This document shows, one piece after another, positions 9,910 to 19,235 of a stretch of DNA of 64,000 nucleotides. The stretch's first letter is position 1; each line of letters begins with the position of its first letter. The position numbers were made by a program, and so were the translations under genes. The stretch is taken from positions 5,584,698-5,648,697 of the forward strand of contig JAJEKV010000051.1 of NCBI GenBank assembly GCA_021234155.1. Direction: 5' to 3'. Source of the DNA: Isoetes taiwanensis (Eukaryota; Streptophyta; Lycopodiopsida; Isoetales; Isoetaceae). The notes under the pieces are model-generated. The model was not told the DNA's origin and ran no database searches. It was given only the letters and a program-made list of their open reading frames with translations.

Positions 9910-10312
9910 GTGTTCGTATGTGCTGAATTATGTGCTAGGGAACCCACCGGTCGGAGCGGGTTTCCGGCGAGAAACCGGCAGGCGGCACCGCCACTTGGAG
10001 CTAACGGCAGGCGGCAACGCCACTCGGGGCTGTGGCGCCGCCGCAAGGGGCGTTAGCCCCGAGCGGCCCCGTCGCCTGCCAGTTTCCCTCACATGGCCCA
10101 CCATTAGGTGGAAATTTCGTAGACATGCAGCAGGGGAAGAATGGCGAAGAGGATGCAGCAGCAGGGGAGGAAGATGTCGGCAATGCAGCAGCAGAGCGAT
10201 GCAGCAACAGACCTCTCCGTGTGCTTCGGCCTTCTTATAATGCAAAGGAGCCGCCCCAAACCCCTAATAGAAGCAAGCATCTACCCTGCAAAAAAGTGCC
10301 CTGCAAGCATCC
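9910..10312. other. GC-rich segment of unknown nature
   Basis: A 400-base stretch much richer in G and C than its surroundings, with a 29-bp near-duplicate (GGCAGGCGGCACCGCCACTT and GGCAGGCGGCAACGCCACTC) near 9,979-10,030 and CAGCAG-type triplets at 10,120-10,205. About 105-codon frames exist on both strands, but none resembles a known protein. It could be a promoter-like island or a transposon edge. Confidence 0.35.
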
Positions 10313-10473
10313 GTCCTTACTACAATTTTTGTTTTCCTTCAGAGCTTCATGGCGCATCCTCTGAGCTGGGCTGGGCAAGCAGTGTTAGATTCTTGCTTTT
10401 TTCAATGAGGCTACAATACATGTTCAGAGTTCTAAGTTTATGCAGAATGCCATAGTTTATGCAAAAAATATTT

Positions 10474-10673
10474 GGGAAAAACTACAATATACCCCTAACT
10501 TTTTGCAAAATTCACAAAATACCCCTAACTTTTTAAAAATTCATGAAATGCCCCTAACTATAGGTTTTTTAGGGGCATTTTGTGAATTTTTAGGGGCATT
10601 TTGTGAATTTTTAGAAAGTTAGGGGTATTTTGTGAATTTTACAAAAAGTTAGGGGTATATTGTAGTTTTTCCC
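10474..10673. mobile_element. Mutator-type MITE (200 bp) inserted in array copy 1
   Basis: The ends are GGGAAAAACTACAATATACC and its inverse, and almost the whole element folds back on itself. It is flanked by the 9-bp duplication AAAATATTT (10,465-10,473 and 10,674-10,682). The empty site is visible in copies 2-4 (near 16,555, 19,389 and 22,180). The GGG start and 9-bp duplication fit Mutator-like elements. Internal direct repeats of TAGGGGCATTTTGTGAATTT are present. Confidence 0.85.
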
Positions 10674-10850
10674 AAAATATTTTGAGCAAGCACTGCAAGT
10701 CATTGCATGATATCCTCCAGAGGCACCCATCAATAATTATCAAGCACCCTCACAACATCCTATTATTGTCATGGCCAGTAAAATAATTAAGTTCCCTCAC
10801 CCCATTTCTTTAATACGGATGCAAAGCTAAAAGAATCAAACCATGATATT

Positions 10851-11376
10851 CTAGCTGAACTCACACCTCATATTAGAGGACTGTAATTGAAGTAACGTAC
10901 TGCAATTGTAAGACCAACAATAGCAAAGGTAAGCATCCAATAAAAGATGTTTGGATGCAGGGTAGGAATTCTTGGATCTAAAGGCCAAGGTTTCACCTTT
11001 TTTATTTTTTCTAAAAATGCCGAAATAGCATGATGGCAATTTTTTTGTATAAGGAAAGACCTGATTGCAATTCTGGGATGGAAAGCTTGCCTACGCACAA
11101 AGCGTGGAGGCATGCTTGACAGCCAAGAATTGCAAGCAGAAGGTCTTTGGCATAACATGAAGGCAGCTTAGAAGACATCCAGGCGGATAAGACTAGCAGA
11201 ATCGTGGGTAACAATAGCAGAACAGAGTAAAAAGCTGCATAATGCAAGTAAAAATGCAGATCAATTGAGTAAAAGAACAGATCCATTGAGTAAAGGCGTA
11301 GAAGAGTCCGTTGAAGAATTTTAGTAACATTCTTTAAAAGAAACGTCGCCATGTGGCGCATCATGATTGGCTCCAT
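10851..11376 (-). other. Short hydrophobic frames repeated in each array unit
   Basis: Minus-strand frames containing WPLDPRIPTLHPNIFYWMLT and ILLVLSAWMSSKLPS recur in copy 1 (10,851-11,376), copy 2 (16,693-17,230) and copy 3 (19,528-20,063), with small frame shifts; copy 4 keeps only a stub. They look like one or two membrane-segment exons, but no family is recognised. As copies share descent, conservation does not prove coding. They may be a captured gene fragment. Confidence 0.3.
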
Positions 11377-12050
11377 GGCCTGGATGTCTTCTAAGATGCC
11401 TTTACAATAGTGAAAACATGATTCTTTTGTCTAGAGAACAGCACCCAGGATGCCCAGAATGATGCTAACGATAATATAAATAGGTTTCATGTTATTGAGA
11501 GTAAAACTGATAATCCAGGAGTTGCTTGTAACCTTTTTGATCCCTTAAACCCTAGTCCTTGCAAGTTATATCAATCTAATGGTTATCCACTGTTAGATTT
11601 GAATGTTCCATAGGTTATTGCAATAATCATTTGAATATTCCTTTTCAAAAAAATTCTATTATTTCAAAATACTCTATTCTTTGACACAGGAAAAATATGT
11701 TGCTTTTCCATAGCCACACCTTTGTTATGCCACTGCCTGGAGTTTGCACACGGATCACACTTAAATCGGCCATCAAAGTTGTTTCGAAAGCTTCAGCTGA
11801 CCTCTTCAAGAATCTACCATGCTTTTCAAATCTACAACTCTTATTAAGGAGAAAAAAAACCATCTGACTTTCGTGGATGTCAATTCTAGTATGATACTTT
11901 TCATTTTGCTGGTAAATTTTATGCCATGATGCGATTTTGCTGCTATAAAAATAGATTTGGATCTTTGGTAAATATTGATAGTTAGATTGATCGAAATCTT
12001 GTATCTGAATCAGACTATTTTCTTCAAATTATAGCCATTTTATCAATTTG

Positions 12051-14058
12051 GCTGGGGTGTCAGATTCGGGTGTTTTTTTTGTGCGTTGGAAAGCTAGAGA
12101 TGTGAGCTTTCCATTGGTGTATAATTCATACAGTTTTGTTGTGTCTATCTGGGCAGGATTTGGAGTTTACAGATTTCGGCTACCATGGCAAACCCTAGTT
12201 CGCCAGCTTCGGAAACACGTGTCAGCCAAGAAAGTGGTAGGTGGTGCTTCTGCTTCTTCTTTTGCGCGTGATATGAATTCTCCTTTGCTGCTTCTTAATT
12301 TATCCAATAATTCTCGCCTCAATCCTCTTGCTTTTGACCCTTCTCTTCTTGATATGAGTACAAGCTTACAGCACTTTTCCCCTCTTTCTAAATCTGCACC
12401 TTTGTCTACTTCTCAAGTAGAGACCACTGTAAATACTTCTACTATTGCTTTTGCTTCTTGTTTGTCTACTTCTGCTGGGAGTGTGTCTGCTCCTTCTGCT
12501 CCTTGGGGTCCTTCTGATGTTGTGGCTAGGACGCCTTCTACACGATTTAGCGATTGGATCAAATGTGATTTGACATCCAGTGTGCAATGTGCTCGTGTAT
12601 GTGCTGCATTGAATATTATGGTACAGAATAACAAGAAAGAATTGAGCTCATATTTAAATGAGTTAAAAGCACAAGATGATCGTATGGATGTTCAGTTGCC
12701 TCCTGAAGGTGTATTCTATGAGACACAGCAGTGTTCAAATGCTTTTACACAGGCTGGCCTACCAGTTGTCGGAATTGATCATAATGCTCATTTGCAGTGT
12801 ATTCAAAACCTTGTGTCTCATGCAGTTGTTTGCCATTTCACTGGACAGTTTTTGGATCTCAAGAGAGTTGGATTCTGGCTAAAACATCACCTTCAGAGAC
12901 TGGGTCTTTCTCACTATGCGTCTCTAAAAGTTTTGGATAAGGATAATAATTTCTTCCTGGTCATGTTTGACTCTTCAGTTGTAGTTGACAGGCTTGTGGA
13001 GCGTGGTGTTGATCCTCTTTTGGGACATTATCTTCTATATCAGGTGTATTCTCCTGGATTCTTGCCAAGCAAGTCTGGTGCATTGCGCATGCCTTGTTGG
13101 CTTGCCTTAGAGGATTTTCCACTAGAACTGCAAGTGTCTGATTTTATGATTGCTATTGCCAATGGATTGGGTATGCATCTTGCCCATTCTATTGTTAATG
13201 GTCCTCGAATTTGTGTATCTCTTCCTACTTGTGTCTCTATTCCCCAGTCAGTAGTGGTCAAAAGTGGCCCTCTTTTTTTCAAGTACAAACTACGTCTGCT
13301 TAATGGACATGAGCTTGCCAAGATGTTTCCCAATGTTGAGGCTTTCGCTACTTACAGGTCTAGGCATACTTTTGTCTCTACCTCCCCAATTGCTCCTATC
13401 CCCTGCCACATAGCAGCCACTTCACTTGAGTGTTGTGTTGTATCATCTTCTTCCCCATCTGCCTCTGCACTAGTTAATCCATCAGTATTACCAGCTCGTG
13501 TGCCTTCTTCTCTAGCTATTTCTGCACCATCGCCTTCTTTAAGTGCATCTCCATCTCAGCCTATATCAATAGACCCTCTTAATGAGGATCAACACTCTCG
13601 TCTTCTGGACATTGCTCACAAGCAAGAATTATTGGAAGAAGGATGGTCTACTCCACGCTTGAAGAAGCTTGCACGTCACAAAAATAGCTCGGCTCCTCAA
13701 TCTGCGTTAGTCCACTCTGTAGCGCCAGTATCTGCTACGATTGTTACAGTGGATGTCCCTGATTCAGTGGCATTGAGACACCAGGGAGCAGATCAAGTTG
13801 CTGTTAATGAGTCAATGGATGTGGAAGTTCGACCTAGTTAAAGTAACTTTTCTATAAATGTGATTATATATTATTCTTCTCTTTGTAGGAGAGGAAAATA
13901 GTGTGGTCTGCATTATACTGTTCATGCTTAGATGGGTAACCCTGCTCAGTTGGATCTGATTGTCCACTGGGTTTTTTATTCCTGTCACTGCATTGTATTA
14001 TGTATTATGATGGAGTGTTATTAATAAAGTTTGACGTCCTTCAAAAAAAGAATTTTTT
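12051..14058 (+). mobile_element. ORF1-only L1-type retrotransposon in array copy 1
   Basis: A 2,008-bp insert bounded by the 13-bp duplication TTTTATCAATTTG (12,038-12,050 and 14,059-14,071), with the empty site in copies 2 and 3 (near 17,930 and 20,725). It starts GCTGGGGTGTCAGATTCGGG and ends with AATAAAGTTTGACGTCCTTC and an A-rich tail, as plant L1 elements do. It holds ORF1 and a short 3' UTR but no endonuclease or reverse transcriptase, so it must have been mobilised by another element. Confidence 0.85.
12273..13841 (+). CDS. L1 ORF1 protein with DUF4283-like domain
   Basis: From the first in-frame ATG at 12,273 the frame gives 522 codons and ends with TAA at 13,841. The same frame is open back to 12,048 without an ATG. 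An ATG in good context at 12,185 (MANPSSPASETRVSQESG) is in another frame and stops soon, which suggests a one-base indel near 12,190-12,250 removed the original start. The N-terminal third is Ser/Pro-rich. The middle (about 12,810-13,360) has the DUF4283-like pattern of plant LINE ORF1: VVCHFTGQFLDLKRVGFWLK, FFLVMFDS, PCWLALEDFPLELQ, AHSIVNGPRICV. No zinc knuckle is visible at the C-terminus. Known role: RNA-binding nucleocapsid for LINE RNA. No RT gene follows. Confidence 0.75.
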   Translation: MNSPLLLLNLSNNSRLNPLAFDPSLLDMSTSLQHFSPLSKSAPLSTSQVETTVNTSTIAFASCLSTSAGSVSAPSAPWGPSDVVARTPSTRFSDWIKCDLTSSVQCARVCAALNIMVQNNKKELSSYLNELKAQDDRMDVQLPPEGVFYETQQCSNAFTQAGLPVVGIDHNAHLQCIQNLVSHAVVCHFTGQFLDLKRVGFWLKHHLQRLGLSHYASLKVLDKDNNFFLVMFDSSVVVDRLVERGVDPLLGHYLLYQVYSPGFLPSKSGALRMPCWLALEDFPLELQVSDFMIAIANGLGMHLAHSIVNGPRICVSLPTCVSIPQSVVVKSGPLFFKYKLRLLNGHELAKMFPNVEAFATYRSRHTFVSTSPIAPIPCHIAATSLECCVVSSSSPSASALVNPSVLPARVPSSLAISAPSPSLSASPSQPISIDPLNEDQHSRLLDIAHKQELLEEGWSTPRLKKLARHKNSSAPQSALVHSVAPVSATIVTVDVPDSVALRHQGADQVAVNESMDVEVRPS

Positions 14059-14134
14059 TTTTATCAATTTGCTTCTAATTATTTGATCATTCTTTTGTTA
14101 GGATAGTTGAAAAACTTGCTTGACCTGGGTTTAT

Positions 14135-14220
14135 GGAAGGTCAACCCTCTCCTCATCTAGCCGCCTCGAGATTTATATCTCATAATCCCCTCGAGGGAAG
14201 GGTTAACCCTCTTTGTTTAG
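14135..14220. repeat. Conserved hairpin region of the array unit
   Basis: GGTCAACCCT and AGGGTTAACC flank a core with two CTCGAG sites. The block recurs at about 18,010-18,080 and 20,802-20,872. The arms pair with one mismatch and could form a stem of about 70 bases. Function unknown. Confidence 0.5.
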
Positions 14221-14720
14221 GTAAATAAGAGCAACATAGCCAGAAATGATAATGCTAATGCTAATGCTGCCTGAAAGCGAGATGACAATGTCAAAAGGAT
14301 TCCTAAGTCAAGAATCTACAATTGGACTGAGCAACAATTATATATAATTCTTGCAATAGTATAGTGGAAGACACTCTTCGATTTGTGTTTGCAAATAATG
14401 TTTCTCCAAATCTAGTTACTCGGGCATCAATAGGTCCAAATGAGCTAAGAGTTATAGTGATTGACCATTCTAAGCACCTTAGTAAATGGAAAACCTCGTA
14501 ACTAAACTATTATTGAATATTTTGTCAGAGGATCCTTGGACTATAAGAAATTGAAGCAGTGATCTTCTAGATAATTCGAGACATTGCATCTTTCTTAATT
14601 TCAATCTTTGGGGCATTTGGGGATAATTTCTCTTCATTCTTTGTGCTAGTAAATTAATTATGGAGAAGTTGGTTTTAAGGGAGGTGGATATTTCACAGGC
14701 GAGTTCATTTTGTATCAATA

Positions 14721-14775
14721 CTAGAAAAGAGGCCGCCCGTCCTTTCTTTTGCACTGAATCCTCGGCCTACTTGGA
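14721..14775 (-). mobile_element. Helitron-like 3' end in array copy 1
   Basis: On the minus strand a GGGCGGCCTC-containing stretch is followed by TTTT, CTAG (14,721-14,724) and T. The stem is degenerate in this copy. The same point recurs at 18,594 and 21,381, where the hairpin GAGGTCG/CGGCCTC is kept. Confidence 0.4.
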
Positions 14776-15110
14776 CAAATGCAGTCATCTCTCCATACCC
14801 ATGTTTCTCAATATTCAAAGTCCAACACCCCTAAGTACAACACCCCTATATGTTCAAAGAAGTCTCAATTATCCAAAGTACAACACTCCCATATGTTCAA
14901 GGAAGTTAGCCATCCTACTCAGCATCCAATGCGCTGTGTTCATCATGGAATTATTGTTGCATTGTTTGACCATCATATGCGTGGCAATTTTTGTGTCAAT
15001 GCCATTTGAGTGGATATGTTGCGTTATTTGGATACCACCATAGGGCCAAGACTATATTTCTGTTCAGTTGTGTCTATCATGTAAATAACTTACGCCTCAC
15101 ATATGTAACA

Positions 15111-16155
15111 GTTTGCTGTTCAGGGCCTTGGTTGAACCGGTCCTCCTCTATGGGGCAGAAGTGTGGGGGCCAGTGATATCCCTCACCACTTGGAACGATC
15201 TAGAGCAGGTACAGAAGGCCTTCTTGGCCCGGGCACTGGGAGTGAAGTCCACGGTCCCATATCAGATCTTGCTCCAGGAGACAGGCTTCCTTCCATTACA
15301 GAGGGCTGCGCTGGAACGTCACATTATTTACTTCCAGAAGGTGGTGGCTATGGATGAAGCCCGGCTGCCCAACCTTGCTTTGGCAGTGGCGATGGGCCCG
15401 CAGCGACTCAAAGCCTGCTGAAAGACAAGCAAGCCCAGTGGTTCTCGCTATGGAATGTGCATGCACACAGATGTGGACCAGTGCATACACCGAAGGAACG
15501 CGCTGCCTTGAAGCAGTACTTGGATGCTTGCTTCATGGCCAAGCTTTGGGATGCAGAGGCCCTGTCACATGTCAAGGTGGCAAATTATCGACAGCAGGTT
15601 AATCCCATGCTCACGAGGGGCCCACACCACTACCTGCGCACCCATCTACCCATGAAAAAGCGCAGGGTGATTGCTTCCATTCGCACAGGTGCACACCACC
15701 TCCGCATTGAGACAGGGAGATGGATTCGAGAGCCCCGTGAGGACAGAGCCTGTCAGTGCTGTCAACAGGGCGCCATTGAGGATGAAAGTCACGCCCTCCA
15801 GGCATGTCCGGCGTACCAGCATATCCGGGCTCGGTATGCTCGGTTAGTTGTGCCCCATCAGGCCTTGCATGAGCTACTGAGCACGACCTCTGTAGGTTTG
15901 TTGGGATCGTACCTCCGGGAGGTAATGGATACGCGGACTCAGTTATGCCCCCCTGTCCGACATTAACCTCAGCTGTACTTGTGATTATGTATATAACTAT
16001 GCAGTATGTCAGCATCCTTATTGCTACTAAGGTTTTTCCCCCGAAAACCCTTCGGGGCGGGGGTTTTTTAATCCTACGCCTGCTGCTCTCTCTTTGTACT
16101 TGGGTCCCATAGGCCAGTTGGTCTCCGTGGACGATAAAATCATATTCTATTCTAT
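15111..16155 (+). mobile_element. 5'-truncated LINE with TTCTA-type tail in array copy 1
   Basis: A 1,045-bp insert between CATATGTAACAGTTTG and TTCTATTGTAAATAAATATC; the uninterrupted site is in copies 2 and 3 (near 18,990 and 21,780). It starts inside the C-terminal part of a reverse-transcriptase protein and ends GGACGATAAAATCATA plus four TTCTA units. The target itself reads TTCTATTG, so tail and target overlap by sequence and no clear target duplication is seen. Short 3' repeats instead of poly(A) are typical of RTE- and I-type LINEs. Confidence 0.8.
15113..15966 (+). pseudogene. LINE reverse-transcriptase protein, C-terminal part, one frameshift
   Basis: Two frames join into one protein tail. 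The first (to 15,421) has VLLYGAEVWGPVIS, LEQVQKAFLARALGVKS and LLQETGFLPLQRAAL, the post-RT thumb region of this LINE group. A missing base in TGCTG(G)AAAGAC at 15,418 causes the stop. The second (about 15,418-15,966) ends with HHLRIETGRWIREPR and a zinc-binding pattern CQCC, then EDESHALQACPAY. The RT core and endonuclease are absent. Not functional. Confidence 0.8.
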
Positions 16156-16406
16156 TCTATTCTATTGTAAATAAATATCTTCACTTTTTCGCAATACCTT
16201 CGAATTCTGAACCCGTACTGGCTTAATCCATGGGACGAAATGAAAGACAATGTCAATGACCCAAAATCGTTGCTTTATAGACTCTCTGGATGGATCCAAT
16301 TTCAGGGTTGAATTTGGCTCCCAAATTCGTATCAAAAACTTCTGAAACAACCAAAGTGGACACAGACTATAAAGAGGTTTCCATGGTCATTGGAAATTTC
16401 AATCAT

Positions 16407-19235
16407 CCTTACTACAATTTTTGTTTTCCTCCAGAGCTTCATGGCGCATCCTCTGAGCTGGGCTGGGCAAGCAGGGTTAGATTTTTACTTTTTTCAATGA
16501 GGCTACAATACATGTTCAGAGTTCTAAGTTTATGCAGAATGCCATAGTTTATGCGAAAAATATTTTAAGCAAGCACTGCAAGTCATTGCATGATATCCTC
16601 CAGATGCACCCATCAATAATTATCAAGCACCCTCACAACGTCCTGTTATTGTCATGGCCAGTAAAATAATTAAGTTCCCTCACCCCATTTCTTTAATATG
16701 GATGCAAAGCTAAAAGAACCAAACTTTGATATTCTAGCTGGACTATTCTAGCTGAACTGACACCTCGTATTAGAGGACTGTAATTGAAGTAACGTGCTGC
16801 AATTGTAAGACCAACAATAGCAAAGGTAAGCATCCAATAAAAGATGTTTGGATGCAGGGTAGGAATTCTTGGATCTAAAGGCCAAGGTTTCACCTTTTTT
16901 ATTTTTTTGCTAAAAATGCCGAAATAGCATGACGACAATTTTTTTGTATAAGGAAAGACCTGATTGCGATTCAGGGATGGAAAGCTTGCCTACGTGCGAA
17001 GCGCGGAGGCATGCTTGACAGCCAAGAATTGCAAGCAGAAGGTTTTTGGCATAACGTGAAGGCAGCTTAGAAGACATCCAGGCGGATAAGACTAGCAGAA
17101 TCGTGGGTAACAGTAGTAGAATCAGAATAAAAAGCTGCATAATGCAAGTAAAAATGTAGATCAATTGAGTAAAAAAACAGATCCATTGAGTAAAAGCGTA
17201 GAAGAGTCCGTTGAAGAATTTTAGTAACATTCTTTAAAAGAAACGTCACCACGTGGCGCATCGTGGTTGGCTCCGTGGCCTGGATATCTTCTAAGATGCC
17301 TTTACAGTAGTGAAAACATGATTTTTTTGTCTAGAGAATAGCACCCAGGATGCCCAGAATGATGCTAACGATAATGTAAATAGGTTTCATGTTATTGAGA
17401 GTAAAACTGATAATCCAGGAGTTGCTTGTAATCTTTTTGATCCCTTAAACCCTAGTCCTTGCAAGTTATATCAATCTAATGGTTATCCACTGTTAGATTT
17501 GAATGTTCCATAGATTATTGCAATAATCATTTGAATATTCTTTTCAAAAAAATTCTATTCTTTCAAAATACTCTATTCTTTGACACAAAAAATATGTTGC
17601 TTTTCCATAGCCACACCTTTGTTATGCCACTGCCTGGAGTTTGCACACGGATCACACTTAAATCGGTCATCCAAGTTGTTTCGAAAGCTTCAGCTCCTCT
17701 TCAAGAATCTACCATGCTTTTCAAATCTACAACTCTTATTAAGGAAAAAAAACTATCTGACTTTCGTGGATGCCAATTCTAGTATGATACTTTTCATTTT
17801 GCTGGTAAATTTTATGCCATGATGCGATTTTGCTACTATAAAAATAGATTTGGATCTTTTGTAAATATTGGTAGTTAGACTGATCGAAATCTTGTATCTA
17901 AATCAGACTATTTTCTTCAAATTATAGCCATTTTATCAATCTGCTTCTAATTATTTGATCATTCTTTTGTTAGGATAGTTGAAAAACTTGCTTGGCCTGG
18001 GTTTATGGAAGGTCAACCCTCTCTCCATCTAGCCGCCTCGAGATTTATATCTCATAATCCCCTCGAGGGAAGGGTTAACCTCCTCTTTTTTTAGGTAAAT
18101 AAGAGTAAAATAGCCAGGAATGATAATGCTAATACTAATGCGGCCTGAAAGCAAGATGACAATGTCAAACGGATTCCTAAGTCAGGAATCTACGATTGGA
18201 TTGAGCAACAATTATATATAATTCTTGCAGTAGTATAGTGGAAGACACTCTTCGATTTGTGTTTGCAAATAATGTTTCTCCAAATCTAGTTACTCGGGCA
18301 TCAATAGGGCCAAATGAGCTTAGAGTTATAGTGATTGACCATTCCAAGCACCTTAGTAAATGGAAAACCTCGTAACTAAACTATTATTGAATATTTTGTC
18401 AGAGGATCCTTGGACCATAAGAAATTGAAGCAGTGATCTTCTAGATACTTCGAGACATTGCATCTTTCTTAATTTCAATCTTTGGGGCATTTGGGGATAA
18501 TTTCTCTCATTCTTTGTGCTAGTAAATTAATTATGGAGAAGTTGGTTTTAAGGGAGGTGGATATTTCATAGGCGAGTTCATTTTATATCAATACTAGAAA
18601 AGAGGCCGCCCTAACGACCTCCTTTCTTTTGCACTGAATCCTCGGCCTACTTGACAAATGCACTCATCTCTCCGTACCCATGATTCTCAATATTCAAAGT
18701 GCAACACCCCTAAGTACAAGACCCCTATATGTTCAAAGAAGCCAATTATCCAAAGTACCAACACTCCTATATGTTCAAGAAAGTTAGCCATCCTACTCAG
18801 CATCCAATGCGTTGTGTTCATCATAGAATTATTGTTGCATTGTTTGACCATCATATGCGTGGCAATTTTTGTGTCAATGTTATTTGAGTGGATATGTTGC
18901 GTTATTTGGGTCCCACCATAGGGCCAAGACTATATTTCTGTTCACTTGTGTCTATCATGTAAATAACTTACGCCTCACATATGTAACAATTTGTTCTATT
19001 GTAAATAAATATCTTCACTTTTTTGCAATTCCTTCAAATTCCGAACCCGTACTGGCTTAATCCATGGGACGAAATGAAAGCCAATGTCAATGACACAAAA
19101 TCGTCGCTTTATAGGCTCTCTAGCTGGAATCAAGTTCAGGGTTGAATTTGGCTCCCAAACTCGTATCGAAAACTTCTGAAACAACCAAGGTGGGCTCAGA
19201 CTATAAAGAGGTTTCCATGGTCATTGGAAATTTCA
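16407..19235. repeat. Array unit, copy 2 (uninterrupted)
   Basis: A full unit with no insertions, which supplies the empty sites for the three insertions in copy 1. It carries a Helitron-like end at 18,594-18,597 (CTAG, hairpin GAGGTCG/CGGCCTC on the minus strand). The open frames here are counterparts of those in copy 1. Confidence 0.9.

Noticed and set aside
9920-10364. Genes in the GC-rich block on either strand
   Set aside because: Several overlapping frames are open on both strands, as expected in GC-rich DNA; none has family features.
12048-12272. N-terminal extension of ORF1 from 12,048
   Set aside because: The first codon is TTG, part of the target-site duplication; the first in-frame ATG is at 12,273.
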